Assembly: GCF_022524345.1 (NCBI RefSeq)
Contig: NZ_JAKWJU010000002.1
Location: 4,874,501-4,938,500 of the forward strand
Direction: 5' to 3'
Origin: Streptomyces marispadix
GTDB taxonomy: Bacteria; Actinomycetota; Actinomycetes; Streptomycetales; Streptomycetaceae
Length of the DNA: 64,000 nt
In this document: positions 8,853 through 17,437 of the stretch, one piece after another
Layout: each line of letters starts with the position of its first letter
How positions within the stretch are numbered: position 1 is the stretch's first letter
Notes under the pieces: generated by a model
What the model was told of the DNA's origin: nothing
The model's database searches: none
Seen by the model: only the letters and a program-made list of their open reading frames with translations
Translations under genes and position numbers: made by a program

Positions 8853-8858
8853 ACTTTA
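8853..8858 (-). promoter_or_regulatory. -10 hexamer of leaderless MarR gene
   Basis: On the minus strand TAAAGT lies 7 bases before the ATG at 8845, the spacing expected if transcription starts at the start codon. No clear -35. Confidence 0.5.
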
Positions 8859-8982
8859 CATAGGGCTCGTACGGATGTGCCCTGCTCCTGCCCTCGTGAC
8901 GCCCCCCCGGACCGCCGCCGGGCGGTTCCCGCACGGCCCGGTCCCGCTCCCGCCCGGCTGCCGTTCCGTCTGCGTTCCGCTC

Positions 8983-9765
8983 TCAGAGCCCGAACCTGCG
9001 CTGGAGGCTGCCGAGCTGGCCGGGAAGCTGCGGTGTCTGCTGGCCGCCGTGGTGCCCGCCCTGCGGTCCGTGGCCGCCGCCGGGGACGCCCGCCTCGTGC
9101 GGCACCGCACCCGTGGCCTGCTCTGCCATGAGCGTCTCGCTGGACTGGATCAGGACCGTGCCCGAGCCCACGAACTCGAACTGGTGCTCCTCGCCCGAGG
9201 CTCCGCCGATGCCGGTCATCGCGCGGATCCCGCCCAGCACGCCTTTGAGATAGCCGTGGTCGTAGTGGTGGCACGGCGAGGGGCAGTCCGCCCAGCCGAC
9301 GAGCGCCTGCGGGTCGACGCGTACGGGCGGCTCGACGAAGTGCACCGCGCCGTTGGAGGCGGCCACGAACTTGCCCGTGCCGATGAGGGTGAGGAACCCG
9401 GGGATGATCGACTGCTTCAGGGACAGCGTCGGTTCGAAGGCCAGCAGGTTCCCCGAGCGCACCGTGAGGTTGCCGTCCTCGAGGTCGTAGGAGTTGACGT
9501 CGAAGGCCCGGTCGGCGAGGAGCATCTTGCCGCTGCCCTCGGCCACGACCCAGTCCGCGGCGTGCAGCGGCGAGTGGAAGCTCGTGGCGACGAGGCGGTC
9601 GAGGCGGCCGTGTCCGACGCCGTTGAAGTCGATCTGCCCGTAGTAGGCGATCATCTTGCCCTTCTGGAGGAACCACTGGCCGTCGAGTTCCACGCAGAAG
9701 GTGTACGGGTTGACGTTGTCGTCGGACGGAAGCGTCGTGACGTCCAGTACCTGCGGGGCGGTCAA
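8983..9765 (-). CDS. AIM24-family protein, third gene of the operon
   Basis: A 260-residue AIM24 (formerly DUF124/TIGR00266) protein. The family has a beta-rich fold related to TRAP-like RNA-binding proteins; its bacterial role is unclear and it is likely cytoplasmic or membrane-associated. Visible are the repeated beta elements GSGKMLLADRAFDV, RSGNLLAFEPTL, LIGTGKFVAASNGAVHFVEPPVRVDPQALVGW and EFVGSGTVLIQSSE. A His/Cys-containing insert (CPSPCHHYDHGYLKG) may be a metal site. The last 40 residues are Gly/His/Gln-rich. Its ATG overlaps the upstream gene stop by 4 bp. It is longer than its two paralogues. Confidence 0.85.
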   Translation of the reverse strand: MTAPQVLDVTTLPSDDNVNPYTFCVELDGQWFLQKGKMIAYYGQIDFNGVGHGRLDRLVATSFHSPLHAADWVVAEGSGKMLLADRAFDVNSYDLEDGNLTVRSGNLLAFEPTLSLKQSIIPGFLTLIGTGKFVAASNGAVHFVEPPVRVDPQALVGWADCPSPCHHYDHGYLKGVLGGIRAMTGIGGASGEEHQFEFVGSGTVLIQSSETLMAEQATGAVPHEAGVPGGGHGPQGGHHGGQQTPQLPGQLGSLQRRFGL

Positions 9766-10412
9766 AGCTTCTCCTCACTTGCCTGTACGAACACGGCGCC
9801 GTTCCCGGACAGTTCGAGCTGGAACGCCTCGCCCGAGCCGCGTCCCACCATGTCGCGCCAGCCGAGCGCGGTGGACAGCTTGTTGCGTACGTCGCCGTGG
9901 TGGGCCACATACGCCTGCGGGTCCACGTGCACGGGACGGTCCGGGGTGACCGGCAGCCGGATGATGCCGCCGTGCGCCATCACCGCGACCGCGCCCTTGC
10001 CCTTGAGCGTCGTGGTGAACAGGCCCTGGCCCGTGACCTGGCCGCGCACCATGCCCATCACGCCGCCGTCCGAGCCGAGGAAGAGGGTGCCCTGTTCGAG
10101 CGTCCCGTCGAAGGCGAGCAGCCGGTCGGCCTCGACGCAGAGGGTGTCGCCGTCGAGTTCGATGACCTCGACGTGGTGGCCGCCGTGGCCGAACATCACG
10201 GTGCCCTGCCCCTCGACGGTCATCAGCGGCGTCGCCTCGTTGGCCACGCGACGGCCGATCATGGACATCAGACCGCCCTGGCCGCCTTGCATGTTGGGCG
10301 TGAAGCGGACGTCGCCCTTGTACGCGATCATGGCGCCACGCTGGCTGAACAGCCGCTGTCCGGGCTGGACTTGTGCCTCGACCATCTTGGCTGTGATCTC
10401 CCGGAACGGCAT
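9762..10412 (-). CDS. AIM24-family protein, second gene of the operon
   Basis: A 216-residue AIM24 protein starting [15 protein letters not shown]. The core signatures are GQRLFSQRGAMIAYKGDVRF, VEGQGTVMFGHGGHHVEVIELDGDTLCVEADRLLAFDG, GKGAVAVMAHGGI, VDPQAYVAHHG and GSGEAFQLELSGNGAVFVQASE. It starts within the upstream gene stop (TGATG, 1-bp overlap), and its own stop overlaps the next start by 4 bp. That makes a tightly coupled three-gene unit. The longer frame to 11096 has no support because it would cross the whole upstream paralogue. Confidence 0.87.
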   Translation of the reverse strand: MPFREITAKMVEAQVQPGQRLFSQRGAMIAYKGDVRFTPNMQGGQGGLMSMIGRRVANEATPLMTVEGQGTVMFGHGGHHVEVIELDGDTLCVEADRLLAFDGTLEQGTLFLGSDGGVMGMVRGQVTGQGLFTTTLKGKGAVAVMAHGGIIRLPVTPDRPVHVDPQAYVAHHGDVRNKLSTALGWRDMVGRGSGEAFQLELSGNGAVFVQASEEKL

Positions 10413-11050
10413 CAGACCTCGCCCCCGATCGTGTTCCGCTCGCTGGGCTGGACGTAGACCAGACCGTCTCCCTCGAAACGGATCTGGAAGGACTCCCCGG
10501 ACCCCTCGCCCATGAATGTGCGGAAGTTCACCCCGGACTGGAAGTGCTGCTGGAGGCTGCCCTGGTGCGCTATGTACGCGCCGGGGTCGACCTGGAGCGG
10601 CATGCCCGGCGTGACGCGCAGCACCACCGCGGGGCCGTCGGACATCAGCGCCGCCTGTCCGGAGCCCTCGACGGTGGTGGTGAACAGCCCGTTGCCCTGT
10701 GAGGCGCCGCGCAGACCCGTGAAGGTCGTGCCGGTGCGCAGACCCGCGTCCGTGCACAGCAGATTGCTCGCCTCGACATGGAGGGTCTCGCCGTCGAGCT
10801 GGACGAGATTGATGTCGGAGGCGCGGTCGGCGAAATAGCAAGTGCCGTGCCCCTTCACCTCCATCACCGTCATCTGCTCGCCCGTCAGCCGCCGGGTGAC
10901 CATGCCGCGCAGGCCCTCCCCGCCGCCTGACATCTTCTTGAACGCCATCTCGCCGTCGTAGGCGACCATGGAACCGTTCTTCGCTTTCACGGCGTCGCCG
11001 CTCATGGAGACGGCGAGCACTTTCGCACTGTGAAGTCGGAACTGAGGCAC
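10412..11050 (-). CDS. AIM24-family protein, first gene of the operon
   Basis: A 212-residue AIM24 protein, GTG start. Signatures run parallel to its neighbour: [115 protein letters not shown] lies 6 bases upstream, so the mRNA is probably leaderless. It is divergent from the DUF3817 gene. Three similar subunits made in sequence suggest a hetero-oligomer (inference). Confidence 0.87.
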   Translation of the reverse strand: MPQFRLHSAKVLAVSMSGDAVKAKNGSMVAYDGEMAFKKMSGGGEGLRGMVTRRLTGEQMTVMEVKGHGTCYFADRASDINLVQLDGETLHVEASNLLCTDAGLRTGTTFTGLRGASQGNGLFTTTVEGSGQAALMSDGPAVVLRVTPGMPLQVDPGAYIAHQGSLQQHFQSGVNFRTFMGEGSGESFQIRFEGDGLVYVQPSERNTIGGEV

Positions 11051-11056
11051 ATGGGA

Positions 11057-11062
11057 AACCTA
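11057..11062 (-). promoter_or_regulatory. -10 hexamer of the AIM24 operon
   Basis: The minus-strand TAGGTT ends 6 bases before the GTG at 11050, consistent with leaderless transcription of the three-gene operon. Confidence 0.5.
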
Positions 11063-11142
11063 CCCTGGGCTGGGCGGCGCCGGGCAGGGCTGCCACAATG
11101 GGCAGCGCTTGTGCATCTCTTCACAAACGATGAGGTTGTCCC

Positions 11143-11532
11143 GTGGCCATCCTGGAAACCCCGACCGGCCTGCCTCCGAAGTCGGTCTCCGCACTGCGCC
11201 GTCTCCGCCTCGTCTCGGTCCCCGAGGCGATCTCGTTCCTGCTGCTGCTCGGCTGCTCCGTGCTGAAGCGGACCAGCGACTTCAACGCGGTCCCGGTGAT
11301 GGGCGCCGTACACGGCGTGCTCTTCATCATGTACGTGCTCTTCTGGGCCGATGCCTGGAACCGCGTGCGCTGGCCGCTGGGCCGCGCCGCCCTGCTGTTC
11401 GTGCTCGCCGTGCTGCCTGCCGGCGGGTTCTTCGCCGACCGGGCGCTGCGCCGCGAGGAGGAGGCGGGCGTGATCGCCGCCCGTGCCCGCAAGGAGCAGC
11501 ACGCCCGACGGGCCGACGCGGAGAAGCCGTGA
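11143..11532 (+). CDS. DUF3817-family integral membrane protein
   Basis: A 129-residue small membrane protein with three hydrophobic segments (about 25-45, 50-75 and 80-100). It has the family motifs [56 protein letters not shown] and a basic/acidic cytoplasmic tail. GTG start with GAGG 7 bases upstream. Function is unknown. The stop overlaps the next gene start (GTGA). A second DUF3817 gene lies at 15157. Confidence 0.85.
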   Translation: MAILETPTGLPPKSVSALRRLRLVSVPEAISFLLLLGCSVLKRTSDFNAVPVMGAVHGVLFIMYVLFWADAWNRVRWPLGRAALLFVLAVLPAGGFFADRALRREEEAGVIAARARKEQHARRADAEKP

Positions 11533-11846
11533 TCGTCGCGTTCTCGGTGACGCCGCTCGGAGTGGGCGAGGACGTCGGCGAGTACGTGGCCGACGCGGTA
11601 CGGGTCGTGAGGGAGTCGGGGCTGCCGAACCGCACGGACGCCATGTTCACCTCGCTGGAAGGCGATTGGGACGAGTGCATGGACGTGGTGCGCAGGGCCG
11701 TCGCCGCCGTTGAGCGCAGGGCTCCGCGCGTATCGCTCGTGCTCAAGGCCGACATCAGGCAGGGCGTGACGAACGGGCTCACCTCGAAGGTCGAGTCCGT
11801 TGAGCGGCAGCTCGGCGCTCAGGACGCAGGCGGCCGGGAGGGCTGA
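11529..11846 (+). CDS. MTH1187/YkoF-type thiamine-binding protein
   Basis: A 105-residue ferredoxin-like protein. It starts [27 protein letters not shown] and contains [25 protein letters not shown] and [13 protein letters not shown], typical of the MTH1187 family, whose members form tetramers and bind thiamine or its pyrimidine moiety. The GTG at 11529 overlaps the DUF3817 stop by 4 bp. Its 3' end overlaps the convergent regulator gene tail-to-tail by 28 bp. Confidence 0.85.
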   Translation: MIVAFSVTPLGVGEDVGEYVADAVRVVRESGLPNRTDAMFTSLEGDWDECMDVVRRAVAAVERRAPRVSLVLKADIRQGVTNGLTSKVESVERQLGAQDAGGREG

Positions 11847-12895
11847 GCGGGCCCGGTCCGCTGAGCGCCGTCCGTGGTGCCCGCGCCGCCGCCGAGCAGT
11901 GCCATGCCCAACGGTGTCCGCTCGTAAAGCACTTGGTGATGTGCCCGGCGTGAGGTGAGCAGCCCCGCGTCACGCAGCGCCGACAGATGCGCCGACACCG
12001 ACGAGGGCGCAAGACCGAGCCGCATCGCCAGCGACGTCGTCGACGCGGGTTCCTCCAACTCGCCCAGTACGGCTGCCCTGTTGACGCCGAGCAGCCGTGC
12101 GAGCGCCTTCGCCGAGTCGGGCGTGGGCCGCTGCCACAGCCCGCCGACGCCGCGCGCCGGATAGATCACCGTGGGCTGCCAGGGCGGTGCGAAGCCGCTG
12201 ACCACGTCCGGCCAGATGAACACGCTCGGCACGAGCAGCACGCCGCGCCCGCTCAGCTCCTGCTCCATCGCGTCGCGGGACTTGGTGCGTACGGAGAGCG
12301 TCGCTTCCCGCCACGACAGGCCCTGATGGAGGTCGGCGAACAGCTCCTCAAGGCCGCCCTCCGCCAACTGCCGTGTGCGGTAGGCGATATCGGCCTCCAG
12401 CAGATCGCGCAGACGCGGCCAGTCCGGTGCGATCAGCGCCTTCCAGACCTGCTCCGTGAGATCGGCCAGCTCCTGTACGGCACGCGCCGGGTGGTCGAGC
12501 ATCGACCGGCCCAGAGCGGACTCGGCGGCGCCCGGCGTGCACGCCAGGGAGCGGGCGATCTCCTCCCGCGCGAGTGCGGGGTCGACGGCGCGTACGCGGG
12601 CCAGTTCGTCGTCGAAAGAGCCCGACGAGCCTGCCGGACCGGGGCGTGCGGACGTGGCGGGCGGCGGCCCGAGGAAGTCCGGGGTGTAGCCGCTCGTCCG
12701 TGGCATCAGCAGCCACAGCGGGGCCAGGTCCAGTTCGGCGGCGGCGCCGTGGATCCGTCGCAGCCACGGCAGGTGGTAGCTGTGCCGGTCGGTGCGGCGC
12801 AGCGTGCGTACGGCCTCATGGGTCTCGCAGAGGGGGGAGAGGGCGAAGCGGCAGCGGAGCAGATCGTCGGTGCCGAACCGCAGATGCAGTGGCAT
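11819..12895 (-). CDS. ArsR-type regulator with large N-terminal domain (DUF5937-like)
   Basis: A 358-residue protein. Residues 1-265 are an actinobacterial domain starting [32 protein letters not shown]. Residues about 275-340 are an ArsR winged helix ([64 protein letters not shown]). No metal-binding Cys motif is visible, so it probably senses a small molecule. The ATG at 12895 has GGGAGGG at good spacing. It is divergent from an MFS exporter over 190 bp, which suggests local repression of that transporter. Its 3' end overlaps the thiamine-binding gene by 28 bp. Confidence 0.85.
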   Translation of the reverse strand: MPLHLRFGTDDLLRCRFALSPLCETHEAVRTLRRTDRHSYHLPWLRRIHGAAAELDLAPLWLLMPRTSGYTPDFLGPPPATSARPGPAGSSGSFDDELARVRAVDPALAREEIARSLACTPGAAESALGRSMLDHPARAVQELADLTEQVWKALIAPDWPRLRDLLEADIAYRTRQLAEGGLEELFADLHQGLSWREATLSVRTKSRDAMEQELSGRGVLLVPSVFIWPDVVSGFAPPWQPTVIYPARGVGGLWQRPTPDSAKALARLLGVNRAAVLGELEEPASTTSLAMRLGLAPSSVSAHLSALRDAGLLTSRRAHHQVLYERTPLGMALLGGGAGTTDGAQRTGPAQPSRPPAS

Positions 12896-13060
12896 GGCTG
12901 CCCTCCCCCCGTTCCATCGCTCCTCGCCGAACTCCGGTGAACGCCACGGGAGTCGCCGTCGGCGGCTGCCGACGACGTGCCCCGCTCCCGCGCCCGCTCG
13001 TGGCTCCCGAGCCTGCTTGTCCGCAGGTGATTCGCCCTGTGCCGAAAGACTAGAGAGCCC

Positions 13061-13074
13061 GTCGCCGCGGCGAC
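13061..13074. promoter_or_regulatory. 14-bp perfect palindrome before the MFS gene
   Basis: GTCGCCGCGGCGAC ends 11 bases upstream of the MFS start codon. Its place, in the divergent region shared with the ArsR-type regulator, makes it a candidate operator. Confidence 0.45.
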
Positions 13075-13085
13075 AGTCTTGCGTC

Positions 13086-14522
13086 ATGACCTCTCAGGGC
13101 TACCGTGCGGTCTTCCGGGTGCGGGAGTTCCGGTTCGTCTTCGCGGCCCATGTGTTCTCCCTGCTCGGCGGTGTGGTCTCACACGTCGCCCTGCCCGTGC
13201 TGGTGTACACGCAGACCGCCTCGCCCCTGATGTCCGCCGTCACCATGGGCCTCGGATTCATGCCGCAGGCGCTCGGCGGCGCGCTGCTCGCTCCGGTCGC
13301 CGAACGGTTCCCGGCGCGGCCGGTGTTGATCGGCTGCGATCTGATCTGCGCGGCGAGCGTCGCGGCGATGGCGGTGCCCGGCATGCCGCTCGCCGCGCTG
13401 CTGGTGCTGCGTGCTCTGACGGCCTTCGTACAGCCCCTGTTCGGAGGCGTACGTGCTGCCGGGCTCGGCGACTTCCTGAAGGGCGACGCGTTCGTACTGG
13501 GACGTTCGCTGATCAGGATTTCCGCGCAGGGGGCGCAGATCGCGGGGTTCGCGGCCACGGGCCTGCTGTTGCTGGCGCTGCCGCCGCGCGGTGCGCTGCT
13601 GCTCACGGTCGCCGGATTCCTGGTCTCCGCGGCGCTGTTGAGGATCGGCACCGTGAATCGCCCGCCCGCCGCGCGCCCGGCCCCGGTCACGGCCCCCGGC
13701 TCGGCCCCCGACAGGACCCCCGGTACGGCCTCCGGTACGGAACGCGGTGCGGACGGCCGTGCGGCAGGTGCTCCGAAACGCGGTTCGGCCCGCAGGACGA
13801 GAACGGGCGGCACCCGCGCCCTCTTCGCCGACCGGCGGATCCGGGCCCTGCTTCTGCTGAACTGGCTGCCCCCGGCCTTCGTCGTCGTACCGGAGGGCCT
13901 GGCCGCCCCGTACTCGGCGGCGATCGGCGCGGGCCCGGTCGGCGTGGGGCTGCTGCTGGCAGCGATGCCGGTGGGCGGTGTGGCGGCCGAACTCGCCGTG
14001 GGCGCGCTGCTGAGGCCCAAGGCGCGGGAGCGCCTGGTGCTGCCTCTCGCGGGCTCTCTGCTGCTGCCGTTCCTGCTGTTCGCCTGGCGGCCCGGACTGC
14101 CTCTCGCGCTGGCCGCGCTGCTGGTGGCGGGCACGGGCGTCGCCTACACGCTGGGCCTCGACCGCTGGTTCTTCGACGCCGTCCCGGAGGAGTTGAGGGC
14201 GCGGGCGATGACGGTGATGACGGCCGGGCTGATGAGCGTGCAGGGCCTGGGGATGGCGGCGGGCGGCGTCGCGGCCGAGTTCATGCCGCCGCACTGGGCG
14301 ATCGTGGCGGCCGGTGGCCTCGGCACCGTATGCGTGCTCGCGGCGGTCGGCGCGGTACGGGCAGCGGGCGCCGTCCCGGCCGCGCCCGATGCGGAAGGCA
14401 GCGCTCGCGCGGCTGACGGCAGCGACTGCGCCCCTGACGACAGTGCCCGCGCGGCTGACGGCAGCGCCTCCGCGGCTGAAGCCGGTGGACCGGTGCATGA
14501 GACGCCTATGGCCGACATGTGA
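13086..14522 (+). CDS. MFS transporter (probable drug/metabolite exporter)
   Basis: A 478-residue protein with about 12 hydrophobic helices in two halves. A charged, Pro/Gly-rich cytoplasmic loop at about 200-238 separates them. It starts MTSQGYRAVFRVREFRFVFAAHVFSLLGGVVSHVALPVLVY, typical of actinobacterial MFS proteins of the DHA3-like group. The C-terminal 45 residues are an Ala/Asp/Ser-rich tail with repeated AADGS units. The ATG at 13086 follows the promoter region; no strong ribosome-binding site is seen. Divergent from its likely ArsR-type repressor. Substrate unknown. Confidence 0.85.
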   Translation: MTSQGYRAVFRVREFRFVFAAHVFSLLGGVVSHVALPVLVYTQTASPLMSAVTMGLGFMPQALGGALLAPVAERFPARPVLIGCDLICAASVAAMAVPGMPLAALLVLRALTAFVQPLFGGVRAAGLGDFLKGDAFVLGRSLIRISAQGAQIAGFAATGLLLLALPPRGALLLTVAGFLVSAALLRIGTVNRPPAARPAPVTAPGSAPDRTPGTASGTERGADGRAAGAPKRGSARRTRTGGTRALFADRRIRALLLLNWLPPAFVVVPEGLAAPYSAAIGAGPVGVGLLLAAMPVGGVAAELAVGALLRPKARERLVLPLAGSLLLPFLLFAWRPGLPLALAALLVAGTGVAYTLGLDRWFFDAVPEELRARAMTVMTAGLMSVQGLGMAAGGVAAEFMPPHWAIVAAGGLGTVCVLAAVGAVRAAGAVPAAPDAEGSARAADGSDCAPDDSARAADGSASAAEAGGPVHETPMADM

Positions 14523-14530
14523 GCGCCCAC

Positions 14531-14536
14531 TAGGGT
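14531..14536 (+). promoter_or_regulatory. -10 hexamer of leaderless MarR gene
   Basis: TAGGGT ends 7 bases before the GTG at 14544, which fits a leaderless transcript; no ribosome-binding site is present. Confidence 0.55.
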
Positions 14537-14543
14537 TTACGGC

Positions 14544-15053
14544 GTGCCGAAGCCGCTCAGTCTGACGTTCGACCCCATTGCCCGCGCCGACGAACTCTGG
14601 AAGCAGCGCTGGGGATCGGTGCCGTCCATGGCCGCGATCACCTCGATCATGAGAGCCCACCAGATCCTGCTGGCCCAGGTCGACGCCGTGGTCAAGCCGT
14701 ACGGGCTGACCTTCGCGAGATACGAGGCGCTCGTGCTGCTCACGTTCTCGCGGGCCGGTGAGCTTCCGATGTCGAAGATCGGCGAGCGGCTGATGGTGCA
14801 CCCCACCTCGGTCACCAACACCGTCGACCGGCTCCAGCGTTCCGGGCTGGTGGCCAAGCGCCCCAACCCCGAGGACGGACGAGGCACCCTCGCCTCCATC
14901 ACCGACAAGGGCCGCGAGGTGTGCGAGGCGGCCACCCGGGAGCTGATGGCGGTGGACTTCGGCATGAGCGCCTACGACGCGGAGGAGTGCGGCGAGATCT
15001 TCGCGATGCTCCGGCCGCTGCGCATCCGCGCGCAGGACTTCACGGAGGACTAG
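14544..15053 (+). CDS. MarR-family transcriptional regulator
   Basis: A 169-residue MarR protein: N-terminal dimer helices, then the winged helix at about 75-120 (MSKIGERLMVHPTSVTNTVDRLQRSGLVAKRPNPEDGRGTLASITDKG). The DGRG wing is canonical. GTG start, apparently leaderless. It lies 21 bp after the MFS gene and upstream of a DUF3817 gene and icmA on the same strand. It is a candidate, but unproven, regulator of this segment. Confidence 0.9.
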   Translation: MPKPLSLTFDPIARADELWKQRWGSVPSMAAITSIMRAHQILLAQVDAVVKPYGLTFARYEALVLLTFSRAGELPMSKIGERLMVHPTSVTNTVDRLQRSGLVAKRPNPEDGRGTLASITDKGREVCEAATRELMAVDFGMSAYDAEECGEIFAMLRPLRIRAQDFTED

Positions 15054-15143
15054 CCGGGAGGACCGGCTGCCCGGGGCGCCGGCCTCCGGCTCGCCTGGCC
15101 CGGTACGCCCGGGGGCGGCGGATGGCCGTACGGAACGGCCCGT

Positions 15144-15149
15144 TACGCT
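15144..15149 (+). promoter_or_regulatory. -10 hexamer of second DUF3817 gene
   Basis: TACGCT ends 7 bases before the ATG at 15157. This spacing decides for the ATG over the GTG six bases earlier. Confidence 0.45.
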
Positions 15150-15156
15150 CGTGCCC

Positions 15157-15489
15157 ATGAAGAAGTCCGTACTGACCCGGTACCGGGTGATGGCCTACGT
15201 CACCGCCGTGATGCTGCTGGTGCTGTGCACCTGCATGGTGTTCAAGTACGGGTTCGACATGGGCGAGGACCTGACCTTCGTGGTCTCGCAGATCCACGGC
15301 CTGCTCTACATGATCTATCTCGTCTGCGCCTTCGACCTGGGGCAGAAGGCCCGCTGGCCGTTCGGCAAGCTGCTGTGGGTGCTGCTGTCCGGGACGATCC
15401 CGACCGCCGCGTTCTTCGTCGAGCGCAAGGTCGTACGTGAGGTCGCACCGCTCGTGGAGGACGCCGGGGCCGCCACCGCCGAGGCGTAG
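15157..15489 (+). CDS. DUF3817-family integral membrane protein
   Basis: A 110-residue paralogue of the protein at 11143. It has three hydrophobic segments and the conserved core QIHGLLYMIYLVCAFDLGQKARWPFGKLLWVLLSGTIPTAAFFVERKV. The ATG at 15157 is preferred because it sits at leaderless distance from TACGCT. Function unknown. Confidence 0.85.
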   Translation: MKKSVLTRYRVMAYVTAVMLLVLCTCMVFKYGFDMGEDLTFVVSQIHGLLYMIYLVCAFDLGQKARWPFGKLLWVLLSGTIPTAAFFVERKVVREVAPLVEDAGAATAEA

Positions 15490-15621
15490 GCGCCCGCCCG
15501 ACGCGGGTCTCGCGCCCGGCGGTTCCGTACCCGCGCCTCTCTCCCGTGTCGCCGCGCACAACGCCTGCCGCTTTCATCGCCCCGATCGCCCCTTCTCCCA
15601 CACCCGTCACCGAACGATCGG

Positions 15622-15651
15622 TCGACAATTACTAGGACGTCCAAGTAAATT
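15622..15651 (+). promoter_or_regulatory. icmA promoter with near-perfect 20-bp palindromic operator
   Basis: A -35-like TCGACA (15622-15627), an 18-bp spacer and -10 TAAATT (15646-15651) end 7 bases before the icmA ATG, so the gene looks leaderless. The palindrome TTACTAGGACGTCCAAGTAA (15629-15648) fills the spacer and overlaps the -10. All pairs match except one A/A pair on the flanks of the GGACGTCC core. This is classic repressor geometry. The regulator is unknown. Confidence 0.7.
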
Positions 15652-15658
15652 CGATCGT

Positions 15659-17359
15659 ATGGACGCTCACGCGATTGAAGAGGGCCGCCGCCGCTGGCAG
15701 GCCCGTTACGACGCCGCCCACAAGCGCGATGCCGACTTCACCACGCTCAGCGGCGACCCCGTCGCGCCCGTCTACGGGCCGCGCACCGGCGACACGGTGG
15801 AGGGGTTCGAGCGGATCGGCTGGCCCGGCGAGTATCCGTTCACGCGTGGTCTCTACCCCACCGGCTACCGCGGACGGACGTGGACCATCCGCCAGTTCGC
15901 GGGCTTCGGCAACGCCGAGCAGACCAACGAGCGCTACAAGATGATCCTGGAGTCGGGCGGCGGCGGGCTCTCCGTCGCGTTCGACATGCCGACGCTGATG
16001 GGCAGGGACTCCGACGACCCGCGTTCGCTCGGTGAGGTCGGCCACTGCGGCGTCGCCATCGACTCCGCCGCCGACATGGACGTGCTCTTCTCCGGCATCC
16101 CCCTCGGCGACGTCACCACGTCGATGACGATCTCCGGCCCGGCCGTGCCCGTCTTCTGCATGTATCTGGTGGCCGCCGAAAGGCAGGGCGTCGACCCCCG
16201 CGTCCTCAACGGCACGCTCCAGACGGACATCTTCAAGGAGTACATCGCCCAGAAGGAGTGGCTGTTCCAGCCGGAGCCCCATCTCCGCCTGATCGGCGAT
16301 CTGATGGAGCACTGCTCCCGCAACATCCCTGCCTACAAGCCGCTTTCGGTCTCCGGCTACCACATCAGGGAGGCGGGTTCCACCGCCGCCCAGGAACTGG
16401 CGTACACGCTCGCCGACGGCTTCGGATACGTCGAACTCGGCCTGAGCCGGGGCCTGGACGTCGACACCTTCGCTCCCGGTCTCTCCTTCTTCTTCGACGC
16501 GCACGTCGACTTCTTCGAGGAGATCGCCAAGTTCCGCGCGGCGCGCAGGATCTGGGCCCGCTGGATGCGCGACGAGTACGGGGCGACGAGCGACAAGGCG
16601 CAGTGGCTGCGCTTCCACACGCAGACCGCGGGTGTCTCGCTCACCGCGCAGCAGCCGTACAACAACGTCGTACGCACCGCCGTCGAGGCGCTGGCGGCCG
16701 TGCTCGGCGGCACCAACTCCCTGCACACCAACGCCCTCGACGAGACGCTCGCCCTCCCGAGCGAGCAGGCCGCGGAGATCGCGCTGCGCACCCAGCAGGT
16801 GCTGATGGAGGAGACCGGGGTCACCAACGTCGCGGACCCGCTTGGCGGTTCGTGGTACGTGGAGGCACTGACCGACCGCATCGAGGCCGACGCGGAGAAG
16901 ATCTTCGAGCAGATCAAGGAGCGCGGCAGCCGTGCCGTCCCCGCCGGCAACCACCCCATCGGGCCGATCACTTCGGGCATTCTGCGCGGCATCGAGGACG
17001 GCTGGTTCACCGGTGAGATCGCCGAGGCCGCCTTCACCTACCAGCGGGCGCTGGAGAAGGAGGACAAGAAGGTCGTCGGCGTCAACTGCCACACCTCCTC
17101 GGTCACGGGCGACCTGGAGATCCTGCGCGTCAGCCACGAGGTGGAGCACGAGCAGGTACGCGCCCTTGGCCGGCGCCGCAAGGAGCGGGACGAGGCAGCC
17201 GTATCGGCGGCCCTCGCGCGGATGATGGACGCGGCCCGCGGCGACGCGAACATGATCGAGCCCATGCTGGACGCGGTGCGCGCGGAGGCCACGCTCGGCG
17301 AGATCTGCGACGCGCTGCGGGACGAGTGGGGCGTCTACACGGAGCCGCCGGTCTTCTGA
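15659..17359 (+). CDS. icmA: isobutyryl-CoA mutase large subunit IcmA
   Basis: A 566-residue B12-dependent mutase catalytic subunit. With the small cobalamin-binding subunit IcmB it interconverts isobutyryl-CoA and n-butyryl-CoA, linking valine degradation to butyryl/ethylmalonyl-CoA and polyketide precursors. The TIM-barrel substrate domain is complete and, as in IcmA, there is no C-terminal B12 domain. Specificity residues are diagnostic. Phe80 (RQFAGFG) replaces the Tyr, and Gln198 ([10 protein letters not shown]) replaces the Arg, that bind the carboxylate in methylmalonyl-CoA mutase. This is the known isobutyryl pattern. No icmB is in the window, so it must be supplied in trans. ATG at 15659, leaderless, under a palindromic operator. 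Confidence 0.94.
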   Translation: MDAHAIEEGRRRWQARYDAAHKRDADFTTLSGDPVAPVYGPRTGDTVEGFERIGWPGEYPFTRGLYPTGYRGRTWTIRQFAGFGNAEQTNERYKMILESGGGGLSVAFDMPTLMGRDSDDPRSLGEVGHCGVAIDSAADMDVLFSGIPLGDVTTSMTISGPAVPVFCMYLVAAERQGVDPRVLNGTLQTDIFKEYIAQKEWLFQPEPHLRLIGDLMEHCSRNIPAYKPLSVSGYHIREAGSTAAQELAYTLADGFGYVELGLSRGLDVDTFAPGLSFFFDAHVDFFEEIAKFRAARRIWARWMRDEYGATSDKAQWLRFHTQTAGVSLTAQQPYNNVVRTAVEALAAVLGGTNSLHTNALDETLALPSEQAAEIALRTQQVLMEETGVTNVADPLGGSWYVEALTDRIEADAEKIFEQIKERGSRAVPAGNHPIGPITSGILRGIEDGWFTGEIAEAAFTYQRALEKEDKKVVGVNCHTSSVTGDLEILRVSHEVEHEQVRALGRRRKERDEAAVSAALARMMDAARGDANMIEPMLDAVRAEATLGEICDALRDEWGVYTEPPVF

Positions 17360-17367
17360 CGGTTCGG

Positions 17368-17430
17368 GCCCGGCGGCCCGGCGGCTCGGCGGCCCGGCGG
17401 TCTCCTCCGGCCGCCCGGCCGTCGCCGGGC
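17368..17430. terminator. GC-rich hairpin between icmA and tetR
   Basis: The arms GCCCGGCGGC (17368-17377) and GTCGCCGGGC (17421-17430) pair over 9 of 10 bases around further CGGCGGCCCGGCGG repeats, between convergent genes. A plausible bidirectional terminator. Confidence 0.4.
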
Positions 17431-17437
17431 GTGGCCG

